Origin: an uncultured Elusimicrobium sp. | GTDB taxonomy: Bacteria > Elusimicrobiota > Elusimicrobia > Elusimicrobiales > Elusimicrobiaceae | Length of the DNA: 33,371 nt | NCBI GenBank assembly: GCA_947170005.1 | Contig: CAMVRX010000005.1 | Coordinates: 1-33,371 of the forward strand | Direction of reading: 5' to 3' | Part shown: positions 11,837 through 20,002 of the stretch, in pieces | Position numbering within the stretch: position 1 is the first letter of the stretch | How the letters are laid out: the number at the start of each line of letters is the position of its first letter | Notes under the pieces: generated by a model | Told to the model about the DNA's origin: nothing | Seen by the model: only the letters and a program-made list of their open reading frames with translations | The model's database searches: none | Position numbers and translations under genes: made by a program

Positions 11837-11877
11837 TTAAAAACATACCCCCGCAAACGCGGGGGTGTGTTTTTTAA
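11837..11877 (+). terminator. terminator after tRNA-Asn
   Basis: AAAAACATACCCCCGC-aaac-GCGGGGGTGTGTTTTTT. Confidence 0.85.
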
Positions 11878-12142
11878 TAGCCCTGAGCAAGCAAACTGCT
11901 TTGCTTGCGTAAGGACGAGAAAGCCGCAGCGATGTTTTTGTTTGAGTGCGAGCCGCACCGGCGAAGCGCGAAAGGCAAAAACCGCGAGGCGGGGCCGCAA
12001 GCGCCGCACGTCAGTAAGGCGACTTGTGGCCGAGTCCTTTTTTTGCTGCCCTTTTTGCCCGCATACGTTGTCCTCGCTCGTGTCGCATACCTCCGCGCAA
12101 ACGCGGGGGTGTGTTTTTAATAGCCCTGAGCGGACAAACTGT
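11878..12142 (+). repeat. tRNA-associated hairpin element, copy A (homologous to 20003..20153)
   Basis: GCAAGCAAActgcTTTGCTTGC hairpin, GAAAGCCGCAGCG, GCGAAAGGCAAA, CGCCGCACgtcaGTAAGGCG; the following 12092-12141 repeats the preceding terminator and ccctgagc. Confidence 0.6.
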
Positions 12143-12172
12143 TTCCTCACACAAAAAAGTATAATAACCTAT

Positions 12173-12925
12173 ATGAAAAAATTTCAACAAACATTTCTAA
12201 ATTGGTTGGACCCGTATCAGCAAAGCTGTTTCTTTTTTAAAACTTCGGCGCTTACGTGGTTTATCTTATTGACCGCTGCCCTGTGGCTGACGTGGCAATG
12301 GAAAAGCAGCCTGGCCGATACGCTGCTAAACAACATCTTTGTCTATGCGCCCAATTACCTCACGCATGAAATGCTGGGCCACAACCTGGTGGGAAATATC
12401 TTCTTCCGGGCTTTTTACACAACCGCCCCGGAATTGGGCAAATGGCTCCACACCTTAGCCGGAAACGGCGTGGAAACGCTGCTGCCGCTATGCCTGCTTT
12501 GTTGGGTGCTGCGCTTAGACGGTGGGCGTTGGCTGTTGCCGCCACTGACCTATTGGCTGGCCAGCACGTTTTACGGAGCCGGCGTGTACGCACAAGACGC
12601 GCGGGCGTGCTCGCTGCCGCTGACCTCTTCGGATATGATGACTAACTACAAACCCGGCGAAATTTGCGGGGATTGGCATCACATTTTAGAACCACTGGGT
12701 TTGTTGGAAGCTGACCAAATCATTGCCTACACTTTCCTATTTATTGGCAGTTTGTTACTGATGCTGGCCCTGTACAGCGCGTGGTATTATTGGACCCATA
12801 CCGACCAATACCTACGCAAAACTCCTACCCCCGCTCCCGCCCCGGTACCTGACGATTGGACCCCACCCAACGTATATAATGCAACCCCCCGGGAGGAGAA
12901 TGTCCCAGGGGGCAAACAGGAGTAA
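12173..12925 (+). CDS. integral membrane protein with HExxxH motif (HEMLGH)
   Basis: MKKFQQTFLNWLDPYQQ start at ATG 12173 in frame; several hydrophobic helices; YLTHEMLGHNLVG; DARACSLPL; GDWHHILEPLGLL. Confidence 0.75.
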   Translation: MKKFQQTFLNWLDPYQQSCFFFKTSALTWFILLTAALWLTWQWKSSLADTLLNNIFVYAPNYLTHEMLGHNLVGNIFFRAFYTTAPELGKWLHTLAGNGVETLLPLCLLCWVLRLDGGRWLLPPLTYWLASTFYGAGVYAQDARACSLPLTSSDMMTNYKPGEICGDWHHILEPLGLLEADQIIAYTFLFIGSLLLMLALYSAWYYWTHTDQYLRKTPTPAPAPVPDDWTPPNVYNATPREENVPGGKQE

Positions 12926-12952
12926 CACTTGTAGGGAGTGTAATCTGTTTAT

Positions 12953-13468
12953 TTAGCGCGGCCCGTGCGAACCGCCCGGTTGGCGGGAACCGCCGGTTTT
13001 GTGGCCCCCTTGCCCGTGTTGCGAGCCACCGGGCCGGTGAGAGCCGAAGGAGCTGCCGCGGGAGCCTTGCGGTCGGCCGGCGTTGCCGGAGGACGGGCGC
13101 CCGTTGAACCCTTGGCTACCGGGCCCGCCGTGTTGGGGCCGTGGCCCGCGGACGCCGGGGGCGCGGTGTTGACCCGGGGCCCTGTGTTGGCCGGGGGCAC
13201 CGTAACGTGTGAATGGCCGGTGTGACCGGGGGCCGGCATAGCGCGGACCGGGTCGAAGTCCCCCCCTTGGATGATGAGGCCGGGCTGCAATCGGCCCCAA
13301 GGGCGGCGCGGGGGGCAGAACCACCGCGGGCGTATAACTTTCTACCACCACCGTATCTACCGGGAGGAGTGCCTCCGTATAGATATCCCCGGCCGGGGTA
13401 AGGGTGGCCGTGCAGCCGCCTAAAAGCCCAGCCGCACCGATGAAAACGAACAGTGTTTGCTTTTTCAT
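12953..13468 (-). CDS. small lipoprotein with Gly/Pro/Arg/His-rich low-complexity C-terminal region
   Basis: Signal MKKQTLFVFIGAAGLLGGC; tandem APGQHRAPGQHRAPG; start set at ATG 13468. Confidence 0.65.
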   Translation of the reverse strand: MKKQTLFVFIGAAGLLGGCTATLTPAGDIYTEALLPVDTVVVESYTPAVVLPPAPPLGPIAARPHHPRGGLRPGPRYAGPRSHRPFTRYGAPGQHRAPGQHRAPGVRGPRPQHGGPGSQGFNGRPSSGNAGRPQGSRGSSFGSHRPGGSQHGQGGHKTGGSRQPGGSHGPR

Positions 13469-13515
13469 AAGTTTTACCTCCATGAAAGTCAAACACTTGT
13501 TTGAATTTTTTTATT

Positions 13516-13644
13516 GCATTTCTTCCTAATTTTGTGTATTTCGTTGTCGTTCAAAGGCTCGAATACCTCGGCGCTACCGCGCCGCTGCGCACAGTATACT
13601 TCGCCTTTTCACTCCTAGAACTACGCAAAATTAGTTTGAAATGC
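13516..13644. repeat. 129-bp inverted-repeat element
   Basis: GCATTTC-ttc-CTAATTTTGTG (13516-13536) pairs with CGCAAAATTAG-ttt-GAAATGC (13624-13644); internal CGGCGC/GCGCCG hairpin. Confidence 0.7.
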
Positions 13645-13893
13645 CCCACTGTGCTTGTGCCTGGTTAAACTTATTTTTATTGCATTTTTCTGCCTATTTT
13701 GGGGAATTTCGTTCCCCGCACAAGAACCTTGCGGGGCTACGGGCTATAAGCCCTTCGGTTCACGCTCACTCGGTCGGATACCTCGTGCGCCCCGTTACCA
13801 TTTCCAAGCCAATTGACGGCTGGTCCCACAAACATCGCCCCCTAATAATTTACTAGGAGACAAGTAGAAGCAATACATATAAAGAATTATCCG

Positions 13894-14445
13894 TTAGTTC
13901 CAACCTTGCGCTTGTAAACTCTTACATAGTTTTTCACTATACGGATAAACAACTTCGTCACCATCTCTAGTCGGCACACAACTTTTTACCCATTGGCCAT
14001 TATTGGAAACTCTTTTGCTGGCTGCAAGGGAATACTCAACAACATCTATATCATTATCTTTCACGCGGAATGCTTCTACAAAACACCCATTTGGGTTGCA
14101 ACTGGCTGTGTACAAAAAATTTTTCCCGTAACAATATTCTCCAGGATCGTAATTGGTATTCTCGCCTTTACAATCCAGAATGCTCTCTACATCTATATCT
14201 AACTTGCCGGATATAGCATCATCCGCTTCTGTATCCCCCACCAATTCAACATACTGATATCCATTTTCCAGTACATACAGATCTATCGCTTTTTGCAAAC
14301 TATTTATCACAGTAATAGCCTCTGCAGTCCTTGCTTTTTCTACAGCAAACTTGTATTGCGGCACCGCTACCGCTGCCAAAATACCAATGATTAAAACTAC
14401 TACCAATAATTCAATCAGCGTAAACGCTTTTTTATGTCTTTTCAT
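13894..14445 (-). CDS. type IV pilin-like protein
   Basis: [39 protein letters not shown]. Confidence 0.93.
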   Translation of the reverse strand: MKRHKKAFTLIELLVVVLIIGILAAVAVPQYKFAVEKARTAEAITVINSLQKAIDLYVLENGYQYVELVGDTEADDAISGKLDIDVESILDCKGENTNYDPGEYCYGKNFLYTASCNPNGCFVEAFRVKDNDIDVVEYSLAASKRVSNNGQWVKSCVPTRDGDEVVYPYSEKLCKSLQAQGWN

Positions 14446-14538
14446 TTTTTCTCCTGGTCCGCTGCGCCAAACACCCTCTCAGCGCATATTGGACGTATTA
14501 GTATACAAGGGAAATTCTCAGTCTCTCCCTTAGATTTA

Positions 14539-14566
14539 ACAATATCAAAAAAAAAAAACAAGTCAA
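14539..14566 (-). promoter_or_regulatory. candidate promoter with T12 spacer for the pilin at 13894
   Basis: Minus strand: TTGACT (14566-14561), TG-T12-GA 16-nt spacer, TATTGT (14544-14539). Confidence 0.6.
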
Positions 14567-14620
14567 GCTCTTATTACGGACGGCCCATTCTTTTAGTTCC
14601 CTTTTTTATATAATGATAGT

Positions 14621-16000
14621 ATGAGTATAAACTGGCGCAAAACAATCGACAAAACTAAAGAGTTTATTAAGCTCTCGCTTAAAAAATATTCTATTTTTTT
14701 GTTGCACTTGACCCCCCACCAAAACGTGGCGCAAACGGTGCTGACCTATACGCTGCTGGGGTGGATGGTGCTGTCGCTACCGTTTATGACCCGCGGCGGT
14801 GTGGGGTTTTTGGATAATTTGTTTACCTCGGCAGCCGCTGTTTCCACCGCCGGGCTGCAAACCGTCAACTTTGCCGACTCGTACACGTTTTTGGGCAAGC
14901 TGGTCGTGCTGGTTCTCATTCAAATTGGCGGGGTGGGATACATGACGTTTTCGTCCTTTGTATTCTTAGCCTTAGCCCAAAAACACCGCTTGCACAAAAG
15001 CCAGCAGGAAGCCCTGAGCGTAGAAGCCAAACTGCCGGAAACGCTAAAACTGTCGGACTTTTTATGGTCCGCCCTCGTGTTTACCACCATTGCCGAAAGT
15101 ATCGGTGTAGTATTTTTGTTTAACTATTTCCGCCATCACGATTACTCGTTATTAAACGCGGCTTGGTACAGCATTTTCCACAGTGTAAGCGCATTTTGTA
15201 CGGCGGGTTATACACTGTGGAATAACAACTTGGTGGACTTTACCGACAGCAAAACTATCAATATTGTAATTTCTTGCTTGTCCTTGGCGGGGGCGATGGG
15301 GTTTATTGTGGCCGTGGACGTATTTAACTTTATCCGCCGCAAAACCAAAGAAATCTCTTTCACCACCATTATTATCTTGCTGACAACCACGGTGTTGCTG
15401 GCTTTCGGTACGTTTACGTTGTTTGTTACCACGCCGCATTTAAGCTTGGCAGAAGCGTTTTTCCAAACCATGGGGGCTTCCACCACGGCCGGGTTTAACA
15501 CGGCTGAGGTAGGGCAATTATCCTCGTGCTCGGTGCTGATTTTGCTGCTCATCATGTGCATAGGCGGCTCCCCCTCCGGCACGGCGGGCGGTGTCAAAAC
15601 GACCGCATTTGCCAGCGTGGTGGCTATTGTGTACAGCCACTTGCGCCTGAACCCGCGGGTAGAATTTTTGGGCCACCGCATCCCGGTACAACGCTTGTAT
15701 GCGGCCACCTCAACCGTTATTTTGTATATGGCGTTTCTGTTTGTCAGCGTGTTTTTGCTGACGTGGACGGAAAAACTGCCTTTTTTGAACATCCTCTTTG
15801 AATCGGCCGCGGCGCTGAGCACGTCCGGGTTTTCCATGGGAACCACCGCGCAACTGTCCGTATTGGGCAAGCTGATTATTATCGGCACCATGCTCGTCGG
15901 GCGTATTGGCGTAGTGACGTTTAGCCTGGCCTTGCTGTTCACCGATGATGACGAAAAAGCCCATCCTTCCACCGCCCAGCGCGCGGATGTGGCGGTGTAG
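14621..16000 (+). CDS. TrkH/KtrB-family potassium transporter subunit
   Basis: Repeated pore-like motifs (AAAVSTAGLQT, SAFCTAGYTLW, GASTTAGFNTAE, SAALSTSGFSMG) in a polytopic protein. Confidence 0.92.
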   Translation: MSINWRKTIDKTKEFIKLSLKKYSIFLLHLTPHQNVAQTVLTYTLLGWMVLSLPFMTRGGVGFLDNLFTSAAAVSTAGLQTVNFADSYTFLGKLVVLVLIQIGGVGYMTFSSFVFLALAQKHRLHKSQQEALSVEAKLPETLKLSDFLWSALVFTTIAESIGVVFLFNYFRHHDYSLLNAAWYSIFHSVSAFCTAGYTLWNNNLVDFTDSKTINIVISCLSLAGAMGFIVAVDVFNFIRRKTKEISFTTIIILLTTTVLLAFGTFTLFVTTPHLSLAEAFFQTMGASTTAGFNTAEVGQLSSCSVLILLLIMCIGGSPSGTAGGVKTTAFASVVAIVYSHLRLNPRVEFLGHRIPVQRLYAATSTVILYMAFLFVSVFLLTWTEKLPFLNILFESAAALSTSGFSMGTTAQLSVLGKLIIIGTMLVGRIGVVTFSLALLFTDDDEKAHPSTAQRADVAV

Positions 16001-16005
16001 CGGTT

Positions 16006-17289
16006 ATGAAATTTTATCTCATCAGTCTTGGCTGCCCCAAAAATTTAACCAATAGTGAGGAATTTTCCGCCCGCTTGCTGGCCAAAGGGCACAAAATGGT
16101 CTTTGCGCCCGAAAAAGCCGACGAGATTATTATTAACACGTGCGGGTTTATTGCCTCGGCCGTAAAAGAAGCCAAGGACGAAATCCGCACCGCGCTAGAG
16201 CTTAAGCAAAAGGGCATTGTCAAAAAAGTGGCGGTGACCGGGTGCCTGGTGGAGCGCTTTAAAGAGCAGGTGGCTCAAGAATTTCCGCAATTAGATACGG
16301 TGTTCTCTATCGCCGCGCAGGACGCCGTGGAAACCGTGCTTAAACAAAAAGGAACCGTTTTGGACCCGCTTCCGTCCTCTTTATATTTACCCAAATATAA
16401 GATGAGCCTGACGGCCCCGCATACGGCTTATTTAAAAATTGCCGACGGCTGCAACAACCGCTGCGCCTATTGCACCATTCCGTTTATCCGCGGGCGCTAC
16501 CGCTCCAAACCGATGAACGACGTGCTGCGCGAGGCCCGGGGAATGATTGAAAACGGCGTGCGGGAGATTTCGTTAATCGCGCAAGATACCACGTCCTACG
16601 GCATGGACCTGTACGGCAAACCCAACTTGCTGGGGCTCTTGGAAAAACTGCTCAAACTAAAAGGCCTGGGGCGGCTGCGCATCATGTACGGCTACCCGCA
16701 CCGCGTTACGCGCGAGATTGCGCGGCTGATGGCCGGCACCGACAAAATTTTCCACTATATAGATATCCCGCTGCAGCACATTGCCGACCCGGTGTTAAAG
16801 CGCATGAACCGCCATTGTGGCGGTGCGCAAATCCGCCGCACGCTGGATATGCTCAAAACCGAGGTGCCGGATATTTCGCTGCGGACCAATTTTATTGTGG
16901 GTTTCCCCGGTGAAACGCAAAAAGATTTTAACGAGCTTAAAAAATTTGTGCGCCAATATGAATTTGATAACATGGGCGTATTTGAATATTTCCGCGAAAA
17001 AGGCACCGCCGCGTACGCCATGAAGCAAATCCCGGCCGCCGTCAAGCACCAGCGCGCTGCCGAGCTGGTGGAAGTGCAAAGCCGCGTGATTGATAAAATC
17101 AATAAACGCTTGGCAGGCACGGTGCTGGAAGCGATTGCCGACGGGCCGGACTTTGGCCGCACGTACAAAGACGCGCCGGATATCGACGGACAAGTGACGT
17201 TTACGCGTCCGGTAACGCCCGGTACTATTTTCAAAGCGCGCGTGGCAGAAGCACAAGGCTACGAGCGCGTGCTAGAGCCGCTCAATTAG
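16006..17289 (+). CDS. rimO: ribosomal protein S12 methylthiotransferase
   Basis: ISLGCPKNLTNSE, INTCGFI, IADGCNNRCAYCTIPFIRGRYRSK radical-SAM cluster. Confidence 0.95.
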   Translation: MKFYLISLGCPKNLTNSEEFSARLLAKGHKMVFAPEKADEIIINTCGFIASAVKEAKDEIRTALELKQKGIVKKVAVTGCLVERFKEQVAQEFPQLDTVFSIAAQDAVETVLKQKGTVLDPLPSSLYLPKYKMSLTAPHTAYLKIADGCNNRCAYCTIPFIRGRYRSKPMNDVLREARGMIENGVREISLIAQDTTSYGMDLYGKPNLLGLLEKLLKLKGLGRLRIMYGYPHRVTREIARLMAGTDKIFHYIDIPLQHIADPVLKRMNRHCGGAQIRRTLDMLKTEVPDISLRTNFIVGFPGETQKDFNELKKFVRQYEFDNMGVFEYFREKGTAAYAMKQIPAAVKHQRAAELVEVQSRVIDKINKRLAGTVLEAIADGPDFGRTYKDAPDIDGQVTFTRPVTPGTIFKARVAEAQGYERVLEPLN

Positions 17290-17375
17290 ATTTTTGTATA
17301 ATAAAACAAATTCGCATAAGGAGAAAAAATAAAAACACAAACTATTTAATGAACTAATTTGTAGATTATTGTCGG

Positions 17376-17502
17376 ATGTGCGGGGAGAGCCCGCACATGA
17401 GAGAAAGGAAACTTTCTTTTATTCGCAGTCCGGGAATATCGCCTGCTTTCTGCCTGCCCCTTTGGGGGTAGGCGGGCGACGATTATCAAGGTCACTGCGA
17501 AT
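17376..17502 (+). ncRNA. candidate structured leader or small RNA upstream of a pilin
   Basis: ATGTGCGGG/CCCGCACAT (17376-17398), AGAAAG/CTTTCT (17402-17417), long-range ATTCGCAGT/ACTGCGAAT (17421-17429/17494-17502) enclosing GCCTGCCCC-tttg-GGGGTAGGC (17452-17473). Confidence 0.5.
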
Positions 17503-17562
17503 GCTTTGGTAACGTCGTTTTTTTATGCGTTCCAAGCCAACCTAATAAAAAGGAAATAAATT

Positions 17563-18069
17563 ATGAAAAAAGCAGAAATTAGACGGGGGTTTACCCTCAT
17601 TGAATTATTAGTAGTGGTGCTGATTATCGGTATATTGGCGGCGGTAGCCGTGCCGCAATACCAAAAAGCCGTAGAAAAATCCCGCGCGGCCGAGGCCGTC
17701 ACCATCCTTAATTACATGCACAAGCAAGGTGTTTTGTGTGAATTGGAAAAAGGAGTGGACGAATGTAAAGGTAAATCCAATGCAGAAATCGGCATTGAAT
17801 TAGGTGCAGGTTTTACATGTGATACGGATTATTTAGAAGTAGGTGAAGTATGTTGCAATAACCATTGGTGTTACGCAAACAATGCATTAGATTGGGGTAA
17901 CAACGCATCCTCCAGACCTACTGCACCCATTGCAGCACGTATAGACGGAGGGAATCCGGATAATGCTACGTTATATCTATTGGAATTTGGTGTAGGTAGT
18001 AGTCAAGGCCAAATTGTTTGCTACGGGGATAAGTGTAATATCTTCCACGGCGACGGTAAACCCATATAG
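17563..18069 (+). CDS. type IV pilin-like protein
   Basis: [41 protein letters not shown] upstream. Confidence 0.94.
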   Translation: MKKAEIRRGFTLIELLVVVLIIGILAAVAVPQYQKAVEKSRAAEAVTILNYMHKQGVLCELEKGVDECKGKSNAEIGIELGAGFTCDTDYLEVGEVCCNNHWCYANNALDWGNNASSRPTAPIAARIDGGNPDNATLYLLEFGVGSSQGQIVCYGDKCNIFHGDGKPI

Positions 18070-18092
18070 AAGCAACACCCGCCAAATGCCAT

Positions 18093-18130
18093 AAAAATCC
18101 CGCCTCAGCTTGCGCTTGGGCGGGATTTTT
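18093..18130. terminator. bidirectional terminator
   Basis: AAAAATCCCGCC ... GGGCGGGATTTTTT between convergent genes. Confidence 0.8.
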
Positions 18131-18145
18131 TACAACGGTACTAAA

Positions 18146-18379
18146 TTATTTCTTTTTTGCTACTTTTTTGGCCGGTTTTTTGGCTACTTTTTTAGCAGCT
18201 TTTTTGGCCGGTTTTTTTACAGCAGCTTTTTTAACAGCTACTTTTTTGCAGGCTTTTTTAGCGCAGGCTTTTTTGGCACAGGCTTTTTTAGCCGGTTTTT
18301 TTACAGCGGCTTTTTTTACGGCTACTTTTTTGGTGGCTTTTTTAGCGGCCACTTTTTTCACGGTTTTTTTAACAGCCAT
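18146..18379 (-). CDS. histone H1-like Lys/Ala-rich DNA-binding protein
   Basis: 77 aa MAVKKTVKKVAAKKATKKVAVKKAAVKKPAKKACAKKACAKK...; ribosome-binding site TAGGAG; minus-strand promoter TTGCAA-17-TATTAT upstream. Confidence 0.8.
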   Translation of the reverse strand: MAVKKTVKKVAAKKATKKVAVKKAAVKKPAKKACAKKACAKKACKKVAVKKAAVKKPAKKAAKKVAKKPAKKVAKKK

Positions 18380-18624
18380 TTTTTAATCTCCTAAGACAAC
18401 TAGTTTTAACCTCATAAAAATAATAGCACAAATAATTTTAAATTGCAATAGTTTTTCCGTCTAAACTTATTTTTTATAAAAAAATCAAGCCCCGCTTTGT
18501 GCGTGTTTTATAAGCATTTTTTTTATTTTTACCGTCTGAGAAATTATTTTTTACTAACCTCTAATTATGCTTGACACAATCGTAAAAAATTTTTTGAAAA
18601 TTTTTTATTTTGCTTGACATACAT

Positions 18625-19245
18625 TTATTTTTTCCAAAATTTTAAAAATGTTTCTGCGGTTTTTACTTTTGAAATTTTTGCTTTTTTTAAATGCGTCCGC
18701 TGCGAAAAAACAAATGCAAATTGATCCAATACTTGGGATGTCCCTTTTTTAAGTTCCACCTCAATTTCTTTAAACGCTACGCGGCGGCCTAACACGTGCA
18801 AACGCACATCATCCAACGCCATTTCCAGTTTAGCGCCGTCGTAATTAAATACATACAGGGTGCGTTTATTGACTAAAGCAAATTTCACTTCCAACCCGGT
18901 TACATCCAGTTCACCCCACTTTCGTTGCTGTGCAAGTTTGCGCAGGGCTTGCGTTAGATTTTTGGCACCGGACAACTTTTTTGTTTCTTCCCGCCGCACG
19001 GCTTTGCCGCTTTTGATTTCCGTGCGCGTTTTATAAGTGGCTTCCCATTTCCCGTCGGTATTTCGTACCCGCAGCGCAATTTTTTGTGCGGACAAATCGC
19101 CAGTCGCGTGGTCCAAATACACGTCTTTTATTTTTAAATATTTCGGCAAAACAGCTCTGTCCAATTGCGCCAAAAACTGTTGAGCACGGGCAAACGCACG
19201 CGGCGTGTTACCGTCCCATTTGTACTCTATTTCCATGTTTCTCAT
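18625..19245 (-). CDS. CYTH domain protein
   Basis: MEIEYKWDGN, LRVRNTDGKWEATYKTR, LEMALDDVRLHVLGRRVAFKEIEVELKKG. Confidence 0.85.
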   Translation of the reverse strand: MRNMEIEYKWDGNTPRAFARAQQFLAQLDRAVLPKYLKIKDVYLDHATGDLSAQKIALRVRNTDGKWEATYKTRTEIKSGKAVRREETKKLSGAKNLTQALRKLAQQRKWGELDVTGLEVKFALVNKRTLYVFNYDGAKLEMALDDVRLHVLGRRVAFKEIEVELKKGTSQVLDQFAFVFSQRTHLKKAKISKVKTAETFLKFWKK

Positions 19246-19278
19246 AACTAAAGTATAATATTTTTAGGAGACATTTTT

Positions 19279-19824
19279 ATGAAAAAATTAAAACAACCCA
19301 CTTCTTTAAAATGCTTTGCTTGCGGCAAACAAAACCCTTTTGGCCTGAAATTAGAATGGATGAACGATTACGACAAGCACCAAGTAGAAGCCCAATTTGA
19401 GCTAGATGACAACTATTGTTCCTACCCGGGCACGGTGCACGGCGGAATTATCGCTACTATTTTGGATGAAACTTCCGGCCGCGCCATTTTACTGGATAAT
19501 AATTTTGAACGCCTCATGGTAACCCTTAAAATGGAAATTGTGTACAAGCACAATACCCCCACCCACACCCCGCTGCGGGCCGTAGGGCGCATTTTGCGCG
19601 ACGGAGGTTCGCGCGCACAAGTAGAAGGAGAAATCCTCCTGCCCGACGGCACGGTAACGGCCAAATGTACTAGTATTTTGTTCAAAATTCCCGATGCCGT
19701 AAAAGCCAAATGGGGCCCGGAAGCGGATGAATGGAAACGTACTTCTCCCACCCCGGCCGACGTTGCGGCTTGCGGTTGCGCTGCCTGCGCGTGCGACGAG
19801 GACGAGGCAAAGCCCGCAAAATAA
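19279..19824 (+). CDS. PaaI-type hotdog thioesterase with Cys-rich C-terminal tail
   Basis: CFACGKQNPFGLKL, YPGTVHGGIIATILDETSGRA; tail AACGCAACACDEDEAKPAK. Confidence 0.88.
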   Translation: MKKLKQPTSLKCFACGKQNPFGLKLEWMNDYDKHQVEAQFELDDNYCSYPGTVHGGIIATILDETSGRAILLDNNFERLMVTLKMEIVYKHNTPTHTPLRAVGRILRDGGSRAQVEGEILLPDGTVTAKCTSILFKIPDAVKAKWGPEADEWKRTSPTPADVAACGCAACACDEDEAKPAK

Positions 19825-19883
19825 AGTTGAGCCCCCTATACCAGATTTGTTATAATATGGGGGTAGCGTTAATTTGATTTTCC

Positions 19884-19956
19884 GGATCGGTAGCTTAGTT
19901 GGTAGAGCGTCCGCCTTACACGCGGAAGGTCACAGGTTCAAGTCCTGTCCGGTCCA
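19884..19956 (+). tRNA. tRNA-Val (TAC), CCA not encoded
   Basis: Acceptor GGATCGG/CCGGTCC, anticodon loop CTTACAC, T-arm CAGGTTCAAGTCCTG. Confidence 0.95.
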
Positions 19957-19960
19957 AGTA

Positions 19961-19994
19961 TTTAAAAACCCACCTTTTACGGTGGGTTTTTAAA
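19961..19994 (+). terminator. terminator after tRNA-Val
   Basis: TTTAAAAACCCACC-ttttac-GGTGGGTTTTTAAA. Confidence 0.85.
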
Positions 19995-20002
19995 TGGTTA
20001 TG

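Noticed and set aside
11726-12172. N-terminal part of the 399-aa ORF 11726..12925, spanning tRNA-Asn
   Set aside because: Crosses a tRNA, its terminator and the repeat element; the real start is most likely ATG 12173.
18110-18394. ORFs opposite the H1-like gene (FFGRFFGYFF repeats)
   Set aside because: Antisense reading of AAA/GCC-rich codons; no ribosome-binding site or independent family signal.
18560-18624. Two plus-strand TTGACA motifs (gcTTGACAc, gcTTGACAt) in an AT-rich gap
   Set aside because: No good -10 at proper spacing and they point into the 3' end of the opposite-strand CYTH gene.
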